64,000 bases of DNA from Asterias rubens (taxonomy: Eukaryota > Echinodermata > Asteroidea > Forcipulatida > Asteriidae). This document shows positions 15,001 through 25,054 of this stretch, one piece after another; positions within the stretch are counted from its first letter, which is position 1, and each line of letters starts with the position of its first letter. Below the pieces are notes generated by a model that was given only the letters and a program-made list of their open reading frames with translations, searched no databases and was not told the DNA's origin. Location of the stretch: contig NC_047071.1 in assembly GCF_902459465.1 (NCBI RefSeq), forward strand, positions 14,404,385 through 14,468,384. Reading direction: 5' to 3'. Both the position numbers and the translations under genes were made by a program.

Positions 15001-16396
15001 TGTTTTCTTTTTTGATATAGCGAGAGAAGTAAAAGCTTACAAAGATTTGACCAGCATGGAATATAGAATCAACCATGTTCTTTCACCATCGTGATCTCTC
15101 ACCGCTCAAACAGGAGGATGAAAAGAGGGAAGTTGGCAAAACCCTTTCTAATTTACAACATCCCACTTGCATAAAAGCTTGGTCCCCAAAGAACTGGGTC
15201 CTTGTCCCATGAGCTTCTCTAGTAATTAAAGAGAAACTGTCACTGGAGAACAAATCACTTCAAATACATGTTGGGTTCGCACCAAAAATACCTATTTGAA
15301 CATAGTCTACAACCAGAAAGTTGTTGAGGTGTTTGACCTAGACTTGATTTCAAGGAGCTGCATTAAGTCAACAAACCCAAAGTCCATACTGTTGATGCAC
15401 TCACATACACTGATTCTCTGAAGGGAGTCCGTGGACTTTTGGGCAATACTACTAGGATAGTATACGTACATGTCTGAAAAATGATAGACTCTGAGCGCCG
15501 ACTATTGGGCAAAAGGCAGCCTTGCAGTTAAGGCTACATGTACTGTAACTGTACATTGTAGGTTTGCTTTTAACTCCATCATCAGTGATATCCTGCAGGT
15601 TGTGCAAGACTAGCAGTTAGAGCTTGGTTTTTTACTGGTCCTTGTTCAAATTTAGAATAATGCGAAAATTTTATTTAAAATCATACCTGTATCAACTATA
15701 ATAGCTTTGCAATTTTTGGTTAAAAATTGGGAAAAGTTTCCGTATGGCGCCACCACTTTTTCATTCGGTATAAAATAATATAGGAACTTATTTACCTGAT
15801 TGATATACACCCTTTTTGTAAAAATTAGTGAAAAAGTGGTGGCGCCATACGGAAAGTTATCCAAAAATTGATTTAACAAATTTTCTGTCTTACCTTGCTC
15901 GTTCCACGGAGCATCTTTCCATCAGGTGGCCGTTGATTTCAATGATCTCATCACCAATCTTAAGGCGATCGTCCTGGTGCATGTAGGACCCAGCAGTCAC
16001 TGCGGCAATGCGTATGTTTCCCAAGGCTTTATGATTGAGTAATGGACTTGCTGCGACAGGCTCCAGAGCCTGACTTCGCTGCAGCGTAACGGCGGTCGCT
16101 GCACCATGCTGCAATATCAACCCAAAGTCCGCGATACTCTGGGGTGCTGGCGGCGACTGGAAGGAATAAACTTTAATCTCTTCTTTGTTACGTTCATCGC
16201 TGTTACTGTGTTGGACGGCTTTGCCTCCTGTTGTCACGACCGCAGTGGCAGCCGGAAGAATACTGCTCAGGTAAGCATTGAGGACGTCGATGCTTTGCTG
16301 GACGTCTTCTTGCTGTTGAACGTTGTTGCCGGCCGCATCCCGGAATTCTTTGAGGAGGCGCAGTGACCTGGCAGCATTTTCCTTGCTTATCGGCAT
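1..16396 (-). CDS. PDZ-domain scaffold protein, 5' part (exons 15894-16396 and 1-360)
   Basis: Two coding exons on the minus strand are joined here. The first, 16396 down to 15894, starts at an ATG and ends at a GTAAGA donor leaving two bases. The second, 360 down to 1, follows a pyrimidine-rich CAG acceptor, restores the frame as Arg168 and stays open to the window edge. About 287 residues are visible. A helical N-terminus (residues about 8-47, Gln-rich) is followed by one PDZ domain (about 74-196). Its ligand-binding loop is FGLI (91-94), then comes GDEIIEING, and the last helix and strand (SVERAR then FLFDSALRSG and LCVAIFRK) come from the second exon. After the PDZ the chain is basic (KTKRKAPPPP) and then Ser/Thr-rich and probably disordered. 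PDZ domains bind C-terminal peptides at membranes and junctions. The family member is not identified. The join is supported by phase and by a complete PDZ fold. Confidence 0.8.
1393..1477 (+). repeat. tRNA-derived SINE
   Basis: Pol III promoter boxes are recognisable: an A box around TGGCTCGGTTGGTAGAGC and a B box GGTTCAAATCC, 40 bases apart as in tRNA genes. The acceptor stem does not pair, so this is not a functional tRNA. The same tail (CTTTGTTCAAC) follows the copies at 2050 and 20618, which defines a SINE family. Confidence 0.7.
1478..1518. repeat. Perfect 20-bp palindrome with a 1-bp centre
   Basis: Two exact 20-base inverted arms, from AACTCCGATAA to its complement TTATCGGAGTT, flank a single T. 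It lies directly at the 3' end of the tRNA-derived SINE and abuts the family F element at 1521. Confidence 0.9.
1521..1695 (+). repeat. Family F hairpin-type element
   Basis: The element runs from AGGCCTGTATG to CAGGCCT. It contains AAAGGGCAAGGGC, GGGCACCCTATGAGG and a CAACGGAGGC palindrome. Near-identical architecture recurs at 5230-5396 (inverted) and 53636-53802. Confidence 0.65.
2050..2115 (+). repeat. 3' part of a tRNA-derived SINE
   Basis: The B-box half (GGTTCAAATCCTGCTCTAG) and the CTTTGTTCAAC tail match the copy at 1393. The A-box half is degraded. Confidence 0.5.
2275..2480. repeat. ATT microsatellite with a retroposon-like tail
   Basis: An (ATT)n run is followed by an A-rich stretch beginning TTATTCGGCATAAAAAC. 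This is typical of the terminal part of a non-LTR retroposon or SINE. It is flanked by repeated sequence also present around 1850-2035 and 2485-2690. Confidence 0.45.
4074..4447. repeat. Family A inverted-repeat element, full copy
   Basis: The ends are AAGGCACTGGACACTATTGG and its imperfect complement at 4400-4447. The interior includes GGAGAGCTGTTGATAGTATA and CTTTCATTATT blocks shared with the other copies. At about 374 bp with no coding capacity it looks like a nonautonomous DNA transposon. Confidence 0.75.
5230..5396 (-). repeat. Family F element, inverted copy
   Basis: It carries the same blocks as 1521-1695 on the opposite strand, ending in CATACAGGCCT at 5386-5396. Confidence 0.6.
5818..5976. 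repeat. Hairpin MITE with ~60-bp arms
   Basis: The left arm (CACTGCAGCAATAAGG through GACGCAAAGAGA) pairs with the right arm ending CGTTATCGCTGCAGTG. The two halves are separated by only about 30 bases. It is noncoding. Confidence 0.7.
6774..6787. promoter_or_regulatory. Perfect RFX X-box motif
   Basis: GTTGCCATGGTAAC is a full-length match to the X-box consensus. It lies deep in the PDZ-gene intron, 11.5 kb from the CFAP161 start. Its function is unknown; chance is possible but unlikely for a 14-mer of this quality. Confidence 0.5.
7028..7562. repeat. Nested repeat stack: family K copy split by two hairpin elements
   Basis: A family K repeat (GCACAGGGCACC-type) starts at 7028, is interrupted at about 7078, and resumes near 7530 with TTGCTGTGGGTGCCGTGGG. 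Inside are two inverted-repeat elements. The one at 7078-7362 has arms TATTTTTGACCGCG and CGCGGTCAAAAATA plus paired CACTTCCGGGGG blocks. The one at 7376-7529 has arms GACCCTTCCCGTGAAATATG and CATATTTCATGGGAAGGGTC. Confidence 0.7.
7926..7966. repeat. GAATT pentamer tandem repeat
   Basis: About eight tandem copies of TTGAA/GAATT follow AATAAACGTGTA. This looks like the simple-sequence tail of a non-LTR retroposon whose noncoding 3' end would lie to the left (about 7640-7925). Confidence 0.8.
8586..8664. repeat. Family K repeat
   Basis: AAAGAGCACCACAGCAAAAA, GCACAGGGCACC and TTGCTGTGGGTACCGTGG occur in this order, as in 61488-61568 and, inverted, 41028-41108. Confidence 0.6.
9286..9649. mobile_element. 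Family C element with 10-bp target duplication
   Basis: The 364 bp element has AAGCTTGGG ends in inverted orientation and is flanked by ACCATGTTTT (9276-9285) and ACCACGTTTT (9650-9659), a 10-base target duplication with one mismatch. Both ends are built of overlapping ATATCGCGATAT palindromes. The centre (about 9365-9475) is ordinary sequence shared with the copy at 61643. It has no coding capacity, so it is nonautonomous. Confidence 0.85.
9739..10049. repeat. Family A element
   Basis: It shares end blocks and the GTTGATAGTATAAAA and CTTTCATTATT interior with 4074-4447, and ends CCAATAGTGTCCAGTGTCTT. Confidence 0.7.
10590..10700. repeat. Family G foldback fragment
   Basis: CACCCCAACTCA, ATGGTGTTACCGCAAACC and CACCATGCAAAGTTTAAAAT blocks are shared with 49168-49375 and 58525-58720. 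Confidence 0.5.
12005..12428. repeat. Family J hairpin element with ~95-bp arms
   Basis: The left arm (GTACTTTTTCAAAATGTCAC, then GATTTACATTAAACTTACA) pairs with the right arm ending at about 12420. A second inner pair (AGCATGTAAA with TTTACATGCT) makes a long cruciform-capable structure. A half copy is at 54830-54985. Confidence 0.65.
14007..14020. promoter_or_regulatory. X-box-like motif
   Basis: GTTGCCATAGTAAC differs by one base from the perfect motif at 6774. It is within the PDZ-gene intron and its function is unknown. Confidence 0.25.
15731..15862. repeat. Family B hairpin element, copy 1
   Basis: Arms of about 28 bases (TTTCCGTATGGCGCCACCAC and its complement) flank a roughly 60-base AT-rich loop. 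It lies in the intron 32 bases downstream of the PDZ-gene first coding exon's donor. One end reads GAAAAGTTTCC, the other AGTTATCC outward, as in the copy at 59930. Confidence 0.8.
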
Positions 16397-16434
16397 CACA
16401 GCGATGGAGTTTCTTCAACGTTCATGAAGCTCAT
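16396..16434 (-). promoter_or_regulatory. Upstream ORF overlapping the PDZ gene start codon
   Basis: A 12-codon reading frame starts at the ATG at 16434-16432. Its stop codon overlaps the main start as TGATG (16398-16394). Such an arrangement can limit initiation at the main ATG or force termination-reinitiation. It holds only if the transcript includes this stretch, which the acceptor-like TTGCAG just upstream makes likely. Its regulatory role is inferred. Confidence 0.35.
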
Positions 16435-17398
16435 GTGGGAAGCTGCTGCACAGTATTTAAACTGCAAGGCAGGAAGACTGACTGAAAAAGTACCAACTCT
16501 GCAGGACAGAACACAGAGTGAAATAATGTCAGTCATACAGTACAGTGTACATTTTAAACAGATCAAGGTCCATGCACGATAACTACAATCAAATTAAACA
16601 AAATGAATGAGGTTGACTAACTAGTTTCTAAACACAGAGTTTAACTAAAAGTATGTAAACAGAGCCTTAATGACGGACTCCTCTATACAATCAAAAGGAG
16701 GCCGTGATTTAGGGCTAACCAAAATACAAACATACTTTGGTGGGTTGATAAATGATAATGACATTTCCCATATGTGGTTGTGTATTTAAAACTCCACAGC
16801 AACTCCAAATTCCACAGCAATCCGGTGCGATGATTATAAATCAATTAATTATAGAGTGAATCATTCATTGTAATTAGTAGACGCACTTTGGACATAAACA
16901 TTATAAACAGTGTTCAAAATATATCAAAGAGTAAAAGACACAACAATGAAAAGTAACTCATCTTGAAGACCTAAAAAAAGGCTTAGGTAAACATTGAAAA
17001 TTTAATACTTAGTAAGTTAGTTATCTTCCTCAATGGTTATATACACATTAAAAGATTGTATTTAATTGTGTTTACTCACTCACATCCAAATTAATATGGC
17101 ATATACACTTAAATTATACAACTCAATCAGAAGATCACAAAAAAGCGCATGAGAACTACCATGGAACCACCAACTAAAATAAAATGTTTTGTAACAATGA
17201 CTGAATTCGGGTCAGTCATCCATTGGAATTTATACGGGAAACATTTTTTTGGTGACGCATGCCTTAGAAAAACGGTGACACCCCCAATTGAATGACCGTG
17301 TGGTAACCACATCTTTATATTTCATCTAATTCTAATTTCGCTTTCGGTATTTGTTGTCATTGCTTATTTTGATAACAGTTTAAGTAACGAGCACTCAC

Positions 17399-17560
17399 CA
17401 GTTGTGGCACGTGGACTTTGGAATTGAAGTTGATGATTGTTGATCGTTAGTTGGCAATAATTGTGAGAATTCAAAGTCGTTCAGTTTACATTGTCAACGA
17501 GTCATTCATAAAATAAAGACTACCGAATACGTTGCTTTCAATGCACCTGTGAACGAACCA
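17399..17560 (-). promoter_or_regulatory. Probable untranslated first exon and promoter of the PDZ gene
   Basis: On the minus strand a good splice donor (CTG|GTGAGT) lies at 17399/17398, about 1 kb upstream of the PDZ gene ATG. An acceptor-like TTGCAG precedes that ATG. The simplest reading is a noncoding first exon ending at 17399 with its transcription start somewhere around 17.5-17.6 kb. The outer limit given here is approximate. This places the PDZ and CFAP161 transcription starts within roughly 0.7 kb of each other on opposite strands. Confidence 0.4.
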
Positions 17561-18151
17561 GCTAATGGCCTGTGTTGGGCTGGCTACCATTTACTCACAC
17601 ACCGTTAAAATCTGTGTGTGGGTGAGCCATTCTACAGTAGGGATGTTTTAAATATTTTATATATTCAAAACTCTATAAAACTACACTTTCGTAACAAATA
17701 CAAATATTGTTGAAATCCAATGTTATTATTATTATTCATTCTATACTCTTTTTACTTCAAATGTGATTATTTATGTTTTTTGAACTAAATGTTATTTTTA
17801 GAACCCCTTTCAATATGTAATGGTTGAGCCAAGAGTGTTTTCATTTTATTTCAAAACAGAGGGCGCTGTTTATAAGCTTTTTAGGTGGGTAAGGTTTATA
17901 GGGGTTGCATTTATTTCAGAAGGTTTTGCATTAGACTGAATTTTTGAAATTAAACTCATTGAATCATAGAAAAAAAAACACGAATAATAGTTTTGAAACT
18001 TCAAAATTAATCTCATGGTCTCTTAAGGCCACCGTATTCTTCGCAGGCAAGTAGACTGGTGCTGAAAAAAATCACTGTAACCATAATAATCAAGAGATGA
18101 AAAAGATTTCATACATTGCTAGGAGCATGCGCACAAAGCATTATTTACAAA

Positions 18152-18165
18152 GTTGCCAAGGGATC
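18152..18165 (+). promoter_or_regulatory. Candidate RFX X-box (half-conserved) upstream of CFAP161
   Basis: GTTGCCAAGG begins at 18152, about 118 bases before the CFAP161 ATG. It matches the left half of the RFX-factor X-box (GTTGCCATGGNAAC), while the right half is degenerate. Ciliary genes are commonly driven by RFX factors through such sites near the start, so position and gene class fit. The match alone is weak. Confidence 0.35.
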
Positions 18166-18269
18166 GTGTTTAGCAGACGATTCGTTTCAAGAGAAGGCAA
18201 GCAAAAAGAAAAAGGGTGTTTTTACATTTCATAATTTTCATATTTTTTAGCCGAACAACAAAACAAAAA

Positions 18270-21200
18270 ATGAGTACCAGAACGTATAATCCGTCCGTTA
18301 GAGTTGGCAACTGGAATGAAGACATTTGTCTGGAGGAGGTAAGTCTAAATAAAGCTGTAAAAACTAAAATTCAAGAACTCTGTCTGTCTCAGTGATCAGT
18401 CTGAGTCTGACTCTGACATGTCCGACTGTCTGATTCTGAACTTTTAACTTTAATAATAAATAAACTGTCACTCACTGTCGTGTGTCAGTGTCACTTTTTA
18501 TCAGTGTAAATTCAGGGTCATATATTGACACAAAAGGCACTCTTGGCTTTGGGTTTATTTTATTTAGAAATAAACAAAACTACACTACAGCAGTGGTGTA
18601 ATGATGATTTAAGCATCTTATCCTCATTGTCAAGAAGTCATCTTTCATTTTGCATTAATCAATGAACTGATGACTGTTTGATTTGTGCAAGTTTAATTAA
18701 CCAATAATTTATAAATAATGAAAAAAAAGTATGTGAAATTGTAACTTTGAGAAAAGTATTATTTTTAAATGGATTATTTATTTTCTGTTTTGTTCAAAAT
18801 ATTGGATATATAAAATTAAAACCGATCAAAAATAGATTTTTTCCCCCACCAAATCCATGGTCGGGATATTGAATACTTTGTAGAACTATTATTAATATAG
18901 GGCTTACAGGGAGCGGAGAGCATTATTAATATTATAGTTTTAAAACTTTTAGAAGTAGGTTCTGTATAGTGGTTACTTATTTTTGGGAGGTTGGTCATAC
19001 ATCTAGCCTCTACTACTACTACGTACTACAGTGTTGGGATGGCCACCCGTACATAATACATACATGATGTCAGTTTCATTGTTCTGATGTTTCTCTTTGC
19101 AGGACATGCTGAAGGATTTTCTGGAGACACGAGATAGAGGAGAGTTGGCCATACAGCAGGCATCAAAACTCAGAGAAATGATTTTAAAACAGGTACAATT
19201 CCTACCCCCTTTCTTGGATCTATTTGAGTATCTGATCTATTGACCGTTGTGCACCGAGTCTTCTTAACTGTCTTCTTCACAGAACAATTCCTCCAAAATT
19301 ATAGATGTCCTAAATGTTCTCATTTTATAAAATTGCTGCGCCCCTTCAGGAAGCAAAGGCATGAAGTCACTTTTCACTCTCTCGTGTAGAATTTATTTAT
19401 TATGTAGTAACTTCACAGTAAAGGCAGGCTTTGCAAAAACATTGTTTACACAATTTAACGCACAACTCAAATATTGAAGTGCATGCTGGTTTACCTCCCC
19501 CCCCCTCCAAGAAAAACTTAAATGTGTTTTTGTTTAACAATGTATTTTGATTATCCCTCTCCATCTTTTCCAGACTGACTTATCTGTCACCATAGATGGT
19601 TTCCTACACTTTGGTGACCGTGTGATGCTTCGTAACGAGGCCGATGCCAACCAGATCAAAACCCAGCCCGGCGTCGAGCCGCGCCAAGCCAACACGCTAG
19701 CCGTTAACATGTCAGAGATGAAGATGAACAGTTCTGTACAGTTCGAAGGCACCTGTAACATTAGTGGAAGTAGAATTCTGACACCGTGTGCAAGGAACAC
19801 ATTTGTTATTTTACCGTGAGTCTTAAATCCAGCTGAGTTATGAATAAACCCCAGGCATCTTTAGCCAAAGCCCGGGGTTCTCTTCATGCACAAGCTAAAT
19901 TTCACTAATTGAATTTGATCAAAGCTGCTTGTTTGCATTTGCACACACAGAACAAAACAAAGATGGTAAACAGTAATTTGAAGGCACCGGACATCTTTGG
20001 TAATTGTCAAAGACCAGTATTCTCACTTGGTGTATCCCAACATTAAGCATAAAATAACAAATCTGTGAAAATTTGTACTCAATTGATCATCGAAATTGCC
20101 AGAGAATAGTGAAAGAAAAAGCACCCTTGTTGCAGCACAAATTTGTGTGTTTTCAGATTATTTGGGTGAATATTTCCTCTTTCTCAAAAACTAGGTTACT
20201 TAGGAGGGAACCACCTGCAAATCCCCGATGCAAATCCCCGTTTTCTCACAATGTTTTATACTAACGGCAGCTCTCCAACGCTTCTTACCAAGTCAGTTTT
20301 TATGCTACATTTATTTTGAGTATTTACCAATAGTGTCCAGTGGCTTCAAGGTATATTGATTATTTTCTTTTCTACTCCACAGTGTTGAGGCTGGAATTGC
20401 CGAGGGCACACCACTTCGCTATGGTCAACACTTCTGTCTCTGCACACTGCCTGGAATAGCTGGAAATGTAAGTATGGCCGGAGTGCAACTTTCATTTTAA
20501 ACCTCTAGAGAATCCCTTTTGAAAATAACATCAGATTGATTTGTAAAGGTAATAAAACACAAGGGAAACTGAACAAAGATATTGACAAAATAGGGAGCCC
20601 ACCAAAATAAGGATAGCTCATAAAGATAGCTCAGGTGGTAGAGTGCCTACACATTGATCTGGCGGTTGTCCGTTCAAATCCTGCTTTAGTCAGGTTTTTT
20701 TTATTCAACTCAAAATGCTTTATAAATGTTGACAGTTTCTTGTTCAGAGAGTAACCCTTTTTCAGAACCATAAATTCTGCTAAAGGAAATGTTTTATTTC
20801 ACTGAATAATTTTTTTATTTCGTTGAAGAAAAGGTTTTATTTCGTTGAAGAAAAGGTTTTATTTGTTTCATTTCAAACTATAAACTAGTTTGTTCATGAA
20901 CAAACTAATTGTTCCGATTTTCTAGCCCATGTTTTTGTTAGTGATATACCTTTCCTTCACAGAAGAAATTGAGGATGCAAGGCTTCAGATCTTACAAAAG
21001 GGAAATATTTATTTCTGTCCGTTTGGAATTAGGGATTTTAAAAATTTCATACAAATTTGCCAAGCACTAACAAAGTATGAACAAAGCAGGTTTCTACCGA
21101 ATGTCATGAGATTTATGTTTTTACCAGTGATATCCCTTTTCCCTTCACAGCTGAAATTGAGGAGTGACATCGCCACATTCCAGCAATCAGCCAAGAAGAC

Positions 21201-23290
21201 CCGTAAGCAGCTCGTCACATTTGAAGAATGCTCTACGTATTTGATTCAATGGAGAATCCTTCACTTTGACCCTCAACTTAGAATGGAGACAGAAGGACTT
21301 CCTGTACCAGTGAGTACTTTTCTTCCAGACCCCGCCCGACCTCCCCACCATCACTTTGAAATTCATAGTTTTCAATCAATTTCAGTTTCCTTCTAACCTC
21401 CACCCCTATGCATGCTACACCTCACTCAAACCCAACAACTGTTTACCCTGCTTCTCTACCTTAGTTAGTCTTATATAGTGTCTTTGTTGTATCAATATAT
21501 TGTACTTTATTTCGTTTTGTATTTTGTATAAATTACTGCTTGTACAGCGACATGAGCGTCATGCTTGACGGACCTGAGCGCTTTATAAAAGGCCACTGTT
21601 ATTATTATTATTATGAACAATGTTAATCCCTCACATTGTTTCAAAACAAGTTACCACAACCTTTTAGTCGCAAAGAAACCAAAAGCTCACTGAACCCGGC
21701 AGTAGAAGGATCATCTTAAAGACACTGGACACCAGTGGTAATAATCAAAGACCAGTCTTCTCACTTGGTGTATCTCAACATATGCATAAAATAACAAACC
21801 TGCGAAAATTTGAGCTCAATTGGTCGCCGAAGTTGCGAGATAATAATGAAAGAAAAAACACCCTTGTCACTCGAAGCTGTGTGCTTTCAGATGCTTGATC
21901 TCGAGACCTCAAAATCTAATTCTAATTCTGCGGTTTCCTTAAACTTAGCGAACTAAACTGTCAGCCATTTTGTGGAGTCAAAAGTTTGACAAATTGACAT
22001 GCATTCATGGGTTAGCCAGAACTCCTAAGTCTTCATAAATCCATCCAAATCCTACAACATGTTGTGGTAACTTGAACCAACATTTTAGCATACAGCTTGT
22101 GTGCCTTGCCCAATGCTATGCATCAGTGAATGGTTGGGCTGTGAAATCAAAAGATAGAGACGAATTTTTCAGGGGGTTTGAGGTAGCTTAGGGTAAGATG
22201 AGAAACATCTAACGCGAGTTTCTTTCCTCTCTCTGTAGGCTAACCAGAAAATCATCTTCAACCACTGCAAGACCAACCAAGACTTGTGTGTAATAAGTGA
22301 TGCTACTGTAAGGTATGTAAAGACATTTGTAAGGAGAAAATAGAATGAGCTGTTGTAAACTGCTTACCAATCAAAAGGATCTGTGTTATAGATTTAAAAA
22401 ATAGTTTGTGGCCTGATGTTTCGATCTTAGCATAGTCCACACAAAACCAATTGGCACCAAGGTACAATCGAGATATGCCGTTATTTCACTGAAGCAACAA
22501 AATTTACTGAAAACAACTCATCACATATTGAAACAAAAACACAAAAAAGCTGTGCATTTTTTATTTCATATCCAATCAATTCTTCTAAATACAACTTTCA
22601 AAACTTCTTAAAATTAGCAGCAGGAGACTTTTTATATTGTATGCAGCAAAAAACATTAAACTTTTCCCATTGCTCATCTTGAAAATGCAAACTTGGATGA
22701 GGAAACAAACTTTCAAAAATTGTCTTCTGATAACGATTTAAACCATTTTGGGTTGAAGAAAGACAAATTAACTTCATGCTAGTGGGTTTTGAACCTGCAA
22801 CCTCAAAGTGATTGTACTAGTGCTCTACTAACTAAGTTCCCTTATGATTTATGTTGGTAGTTTCCCCTAAGTATTTTGTCAATATCCTTATACATGAAGA
22901 GAATCCATTCACATTTGAATGTAAACTATACTGTCTTGTTGATCGTAAAAAGACAATGTTTGAAAAATGACTCATGTGCTACCAAGGTACATCAGTAGCA
23001 TGCACTACAGTTGATTGCCTCCCAAGTTGCATGTAAAAAGTGCCTTGTGTGACTAGGCACTACCAAGTTTCTTAGTCTGTTTGAAGATTAAACGTGCATT
23101 TGCCTTGCTCATCAAGTGTTTTTGATTGCATTTCAGGACACCTTTTGGCCGTGAATATGAGATCGTGGCCTACACGGACTTGGACTCTCACCGCGCCGAG
23201 AAAGACGTCAACCACTGGATCATCCAGACTGGTCACCCACCAGAGCCAACAGGCCCTGCAGCTACGTTACCGTTGGGTGTCCAACAATGA
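18270..23290 (+). CDS. CFAP161: Cilia- and flagella-associated protein 161, 7 coding exons
   Basis: Coding exons: 18270-18338, 19103-19192, 19574-19815, 20383-20467, 21151-21309, 22239-22312 and 23137-23290. All have GT/AG borders and compatible phases, giving 290 residues. The human protein is about 300 residues (from memory) and lines up along the whole length: the N-terminal RVGNWNED motif, MLKDFLETRDRG, the FLHFGDRVML strand, LRYGQHFCL, FDPQLRMETEGLPVP, and the C-terminal EIVAYTDLDSHR with NHW. CFAP161 is an inner-lumen protein of the doublet microtubules of motile cilia (established knowledge). It is divergent from the PDZ gene upstream and tail-to-tail with the FASTK-family gene downstream. 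Intron 3 carries a family A repeat and intron 4 a tRNA-derived SINE. The start is the first ATG in the exon, and the Kozak context (AAAAAATGA) is acceptable. Confidence 0.95.
19981..20349. repeat. Family A element in CFAP161 intron 3
   Basis: Its ends (AAGGCACCGGACATCTTTGG and ACCAATAGTGTCCAGTGGCTT) and interior match other family A copies. It ends 33 bases before CFAP161 exon 4. Confidence 0.7.
20618..20712 (+). repeat. tRNA-derived SINE in CFAP161 intron 4
   Basis: The A box (TAGCTCAGGTGGTAGAGTG), the B box (CGTTCAAATCC) and the TTTATTCAACT tail match the copy at 1393. Confidence 0.65.
21575..21620 (+). repeat. Retroposon tail with ATT repeat
   Basis: GAGCGCTTTATAAAAGGCC followed by (ATT)n recurs, inverted, at 45145-45230 and 62138-62200. 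It is a typical terminal part of a short retroposon. Confidence 0.5.
21717..21945. repeat. Family A element, truncated
   Basis: The left end (AAAGACACTGGACACCAGTGG) through the ATAATGAAAGAAAA block is present; the right end is missing. Confidence 0.6.
22748..22853 (-). repeat. tRNA-derived SINE, minus orientation
   Basis: Read on the minus strand it has an A box (TTAGTTAGTAGAGCACTAG), a B box (GGTTCAAAACCC) and a GTCTTTCTTCAACCC tail as in the other copies. Confidence 0.6.
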
Positions 23291-23378
23291 GGTGATATGC
23301 CTCTAATGCAAAATACTTGTAACTATGGTAAATACTGGTTCTATGGACGTAGGATTGATGTTTCGAGTTTAAATAATC

Positions 23379-23384
23379 AATAAA
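23379..23384 (+). terminator. Candidate polyadenylation signal of CFAP161
   Basis: AATAAA lies 89 bases after the CFAP161 stop codon and is the first canonical hexamer downstream. A C-rich tract follows about 17 bases later. Transcript data would be needed to confirm its use. Confidence 0.45.
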
Positions 23385-23485
23385 CAACAGCCCCAGCGCC
23401 CCCCCCCACCCCAAAGTAGAACCACAGCTTGTACAGATCTACAATTTCAGCCCCAGTGCACTAGACTAGGCTGTACTCTCCCAGG

Positions 23486-23783
23486 GCGAGATTTCATAGA
23501 GCTGCTTAAGCACAAAAAGTTGCTTAAGCACAAAAAGTTGCTAGAGCACAAAAAGTTGCTACGCACAACAAAATAATGCTTTTTAAAATATGGTTACCAG
23601 CCAAAAAATGCCGTTTCTTATAATCTTATAAAGTTGCTTAAGCAGAAAATATTGCTTAACACTGTTCTGCTAAGAAATGGGCCGGATGCCAGTAACAAAT
23701 TATACATGTGGCATAGCTGGTAACCTTATTTTGGTGAGCATAATATGTTATGCTTTGAAGCTCTATGAAATTTTGCCCAATGG
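23486..23783. repeat. Family D hairpin element
   Basis: The ends ATTTCATAGAGCTGCTTAAG and GAAGCTCTATGAAATTTTGC pair. The interior holds a TTGCTTAAGCACAAAAAG motif repeated three times. Confidence 0.7.
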
Positions 23784-25054
23784 TTTGGCTTCAATTAATC
23801 TAAATTGTTGTATTTAATATGTCAAACATTAAGTGATTATTTCAGTACATTGACCAAGGGAAACAAATTACACACTGAATTTGTTAAAATTAAAAGATTT
23901 ACAAAGCAATTACTATGACTAATCATAGCATAACTTGTAAATAAAATCTGTCTAACTCTACCCAGCACTAAATAAATAAATGTGAATGAGTATTGTAGAA
24001 TTTGTATATACTGTATGTAAAAGCAAAACATTACCATTGAAACTTTACCTCTGTTGGAGCAATAGTTGTTCAACTTCCACCTCACACTATTTCCGTCCAT
24101 ATTTTACTAGTTAAAACTATTTTAATATTTTCAAAATTTTTTTTGGGGGGCATGTGTATTTATTGTGGTGCTTGAAGAAGCGAGTTTGGTTACACATTTT
24201 TTTAAATTACCAAATAGGTGCCTTGGTGATCCTACAACCCAATCCAAATTCAAAGTCATATCTCCATATCTGTGTATTTATTGCTTATTAATTTGTAAAC
24301 TTGTTCATAACAATTGATTAATTTCTTTGTAAGTAAGATATTGATTGAAATGATTGCATAAAATTACATCCTACAATACGTCCATTTTTGTTACACTTTG
24401 TGCACATTTTTATTATTAAGTTCTCGTAAGTTTTTTTGTGAATAAAATAAAATGCTTGACAAAATGTGTCCAATCCCTGCCAATTATTATAGATACATAA
24501 ATCTGCTTAACATAGAGTCTCATGTTAAACAAATTTTGCTTAGCAGAGACATTTCAGCCAAATTTACCATGTAATAATTCACATTGGTAATCCTCAATGC
24601 CTCTGAAATTCACTGCTTTTAAACATTTGACTAATTCTGTCCAAATTCACCCAGCATCATCACCAAAATAAATTTTGGTTGTGCTATTTTGGGACTCAGT
24701 TTTCTGCAGTGTCCATTTAGGCAATGCATGTGCATTTACAGGCTAGCCACAGCCAAATTTCAGAACGCAAGCAAGCATAAAAAACTTGCTAAGCACAGTC
24801 AAATCTTTCTTAAACAGAAACTACCAGCCAAAACTCGATAAGTTTAAATTTTTGCAATGGATACCCCACTCATTTTTTGCTTGGCAAAATTTGCTTAGCA
24901 GTATTTTTCTGATTGACATCTTTATGAAATCTGGTCGCTATCCTTTATGTGCACCTCGACTCCAAAAATGGCAGACAGTGGGAAGAGAGTAGCAGTGTGT
25001 GACATCGGTGCACGAGGCCACAAGGAAATAAAATTGTTTTTCTCATCTCTGGCA

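Larger units (their letters stand above)
361..15893 (-). other. 15.5 kb intron of the PDZ gene, repeat-filled
   Basis: The two PDZ-gene exons flank this stretch, and I found no convincing coding exon inside it on either strand. It contains SINEs, hairpin elements of several families, a family C element, a GAATT pentamer tail and a perfect X-box at 6774. An unrelated nested gene with short exons could have escaped notice. Confidence 0.55.
16397..18269. other. Divergent intergenic and 5' region of the PDZ gene and CFAP161
   Basis: There is no coding exon here. The left part is the PDZ gene's leader intron. The right part (about 17.6-18.25 kb) is AT-rich spacer with a CA/TG-rich imperfect hairpin at 17585-17635 and the candidate X-box at 18152. 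Confidence 0.5.
23291..25054. other. Tail-to-tail spacer between CFAP161 and the FASTK-family gene
   Basis: There is no gene on either strand here. The spacer holds the 3' untranslated end of CFAP161, a family D hairpin (23486-23783), AT-rich unique sequence, and a second, older D-like element at about 24735-24910 with degenerate CTTAGCA-type arms. Confidence 0.6.

Noticed and set aside
20929-21396. 155-codon plus-strand frame
   Set aside because: Only 21151-21309 is a CFAP161 exon. The rest reads through intron.
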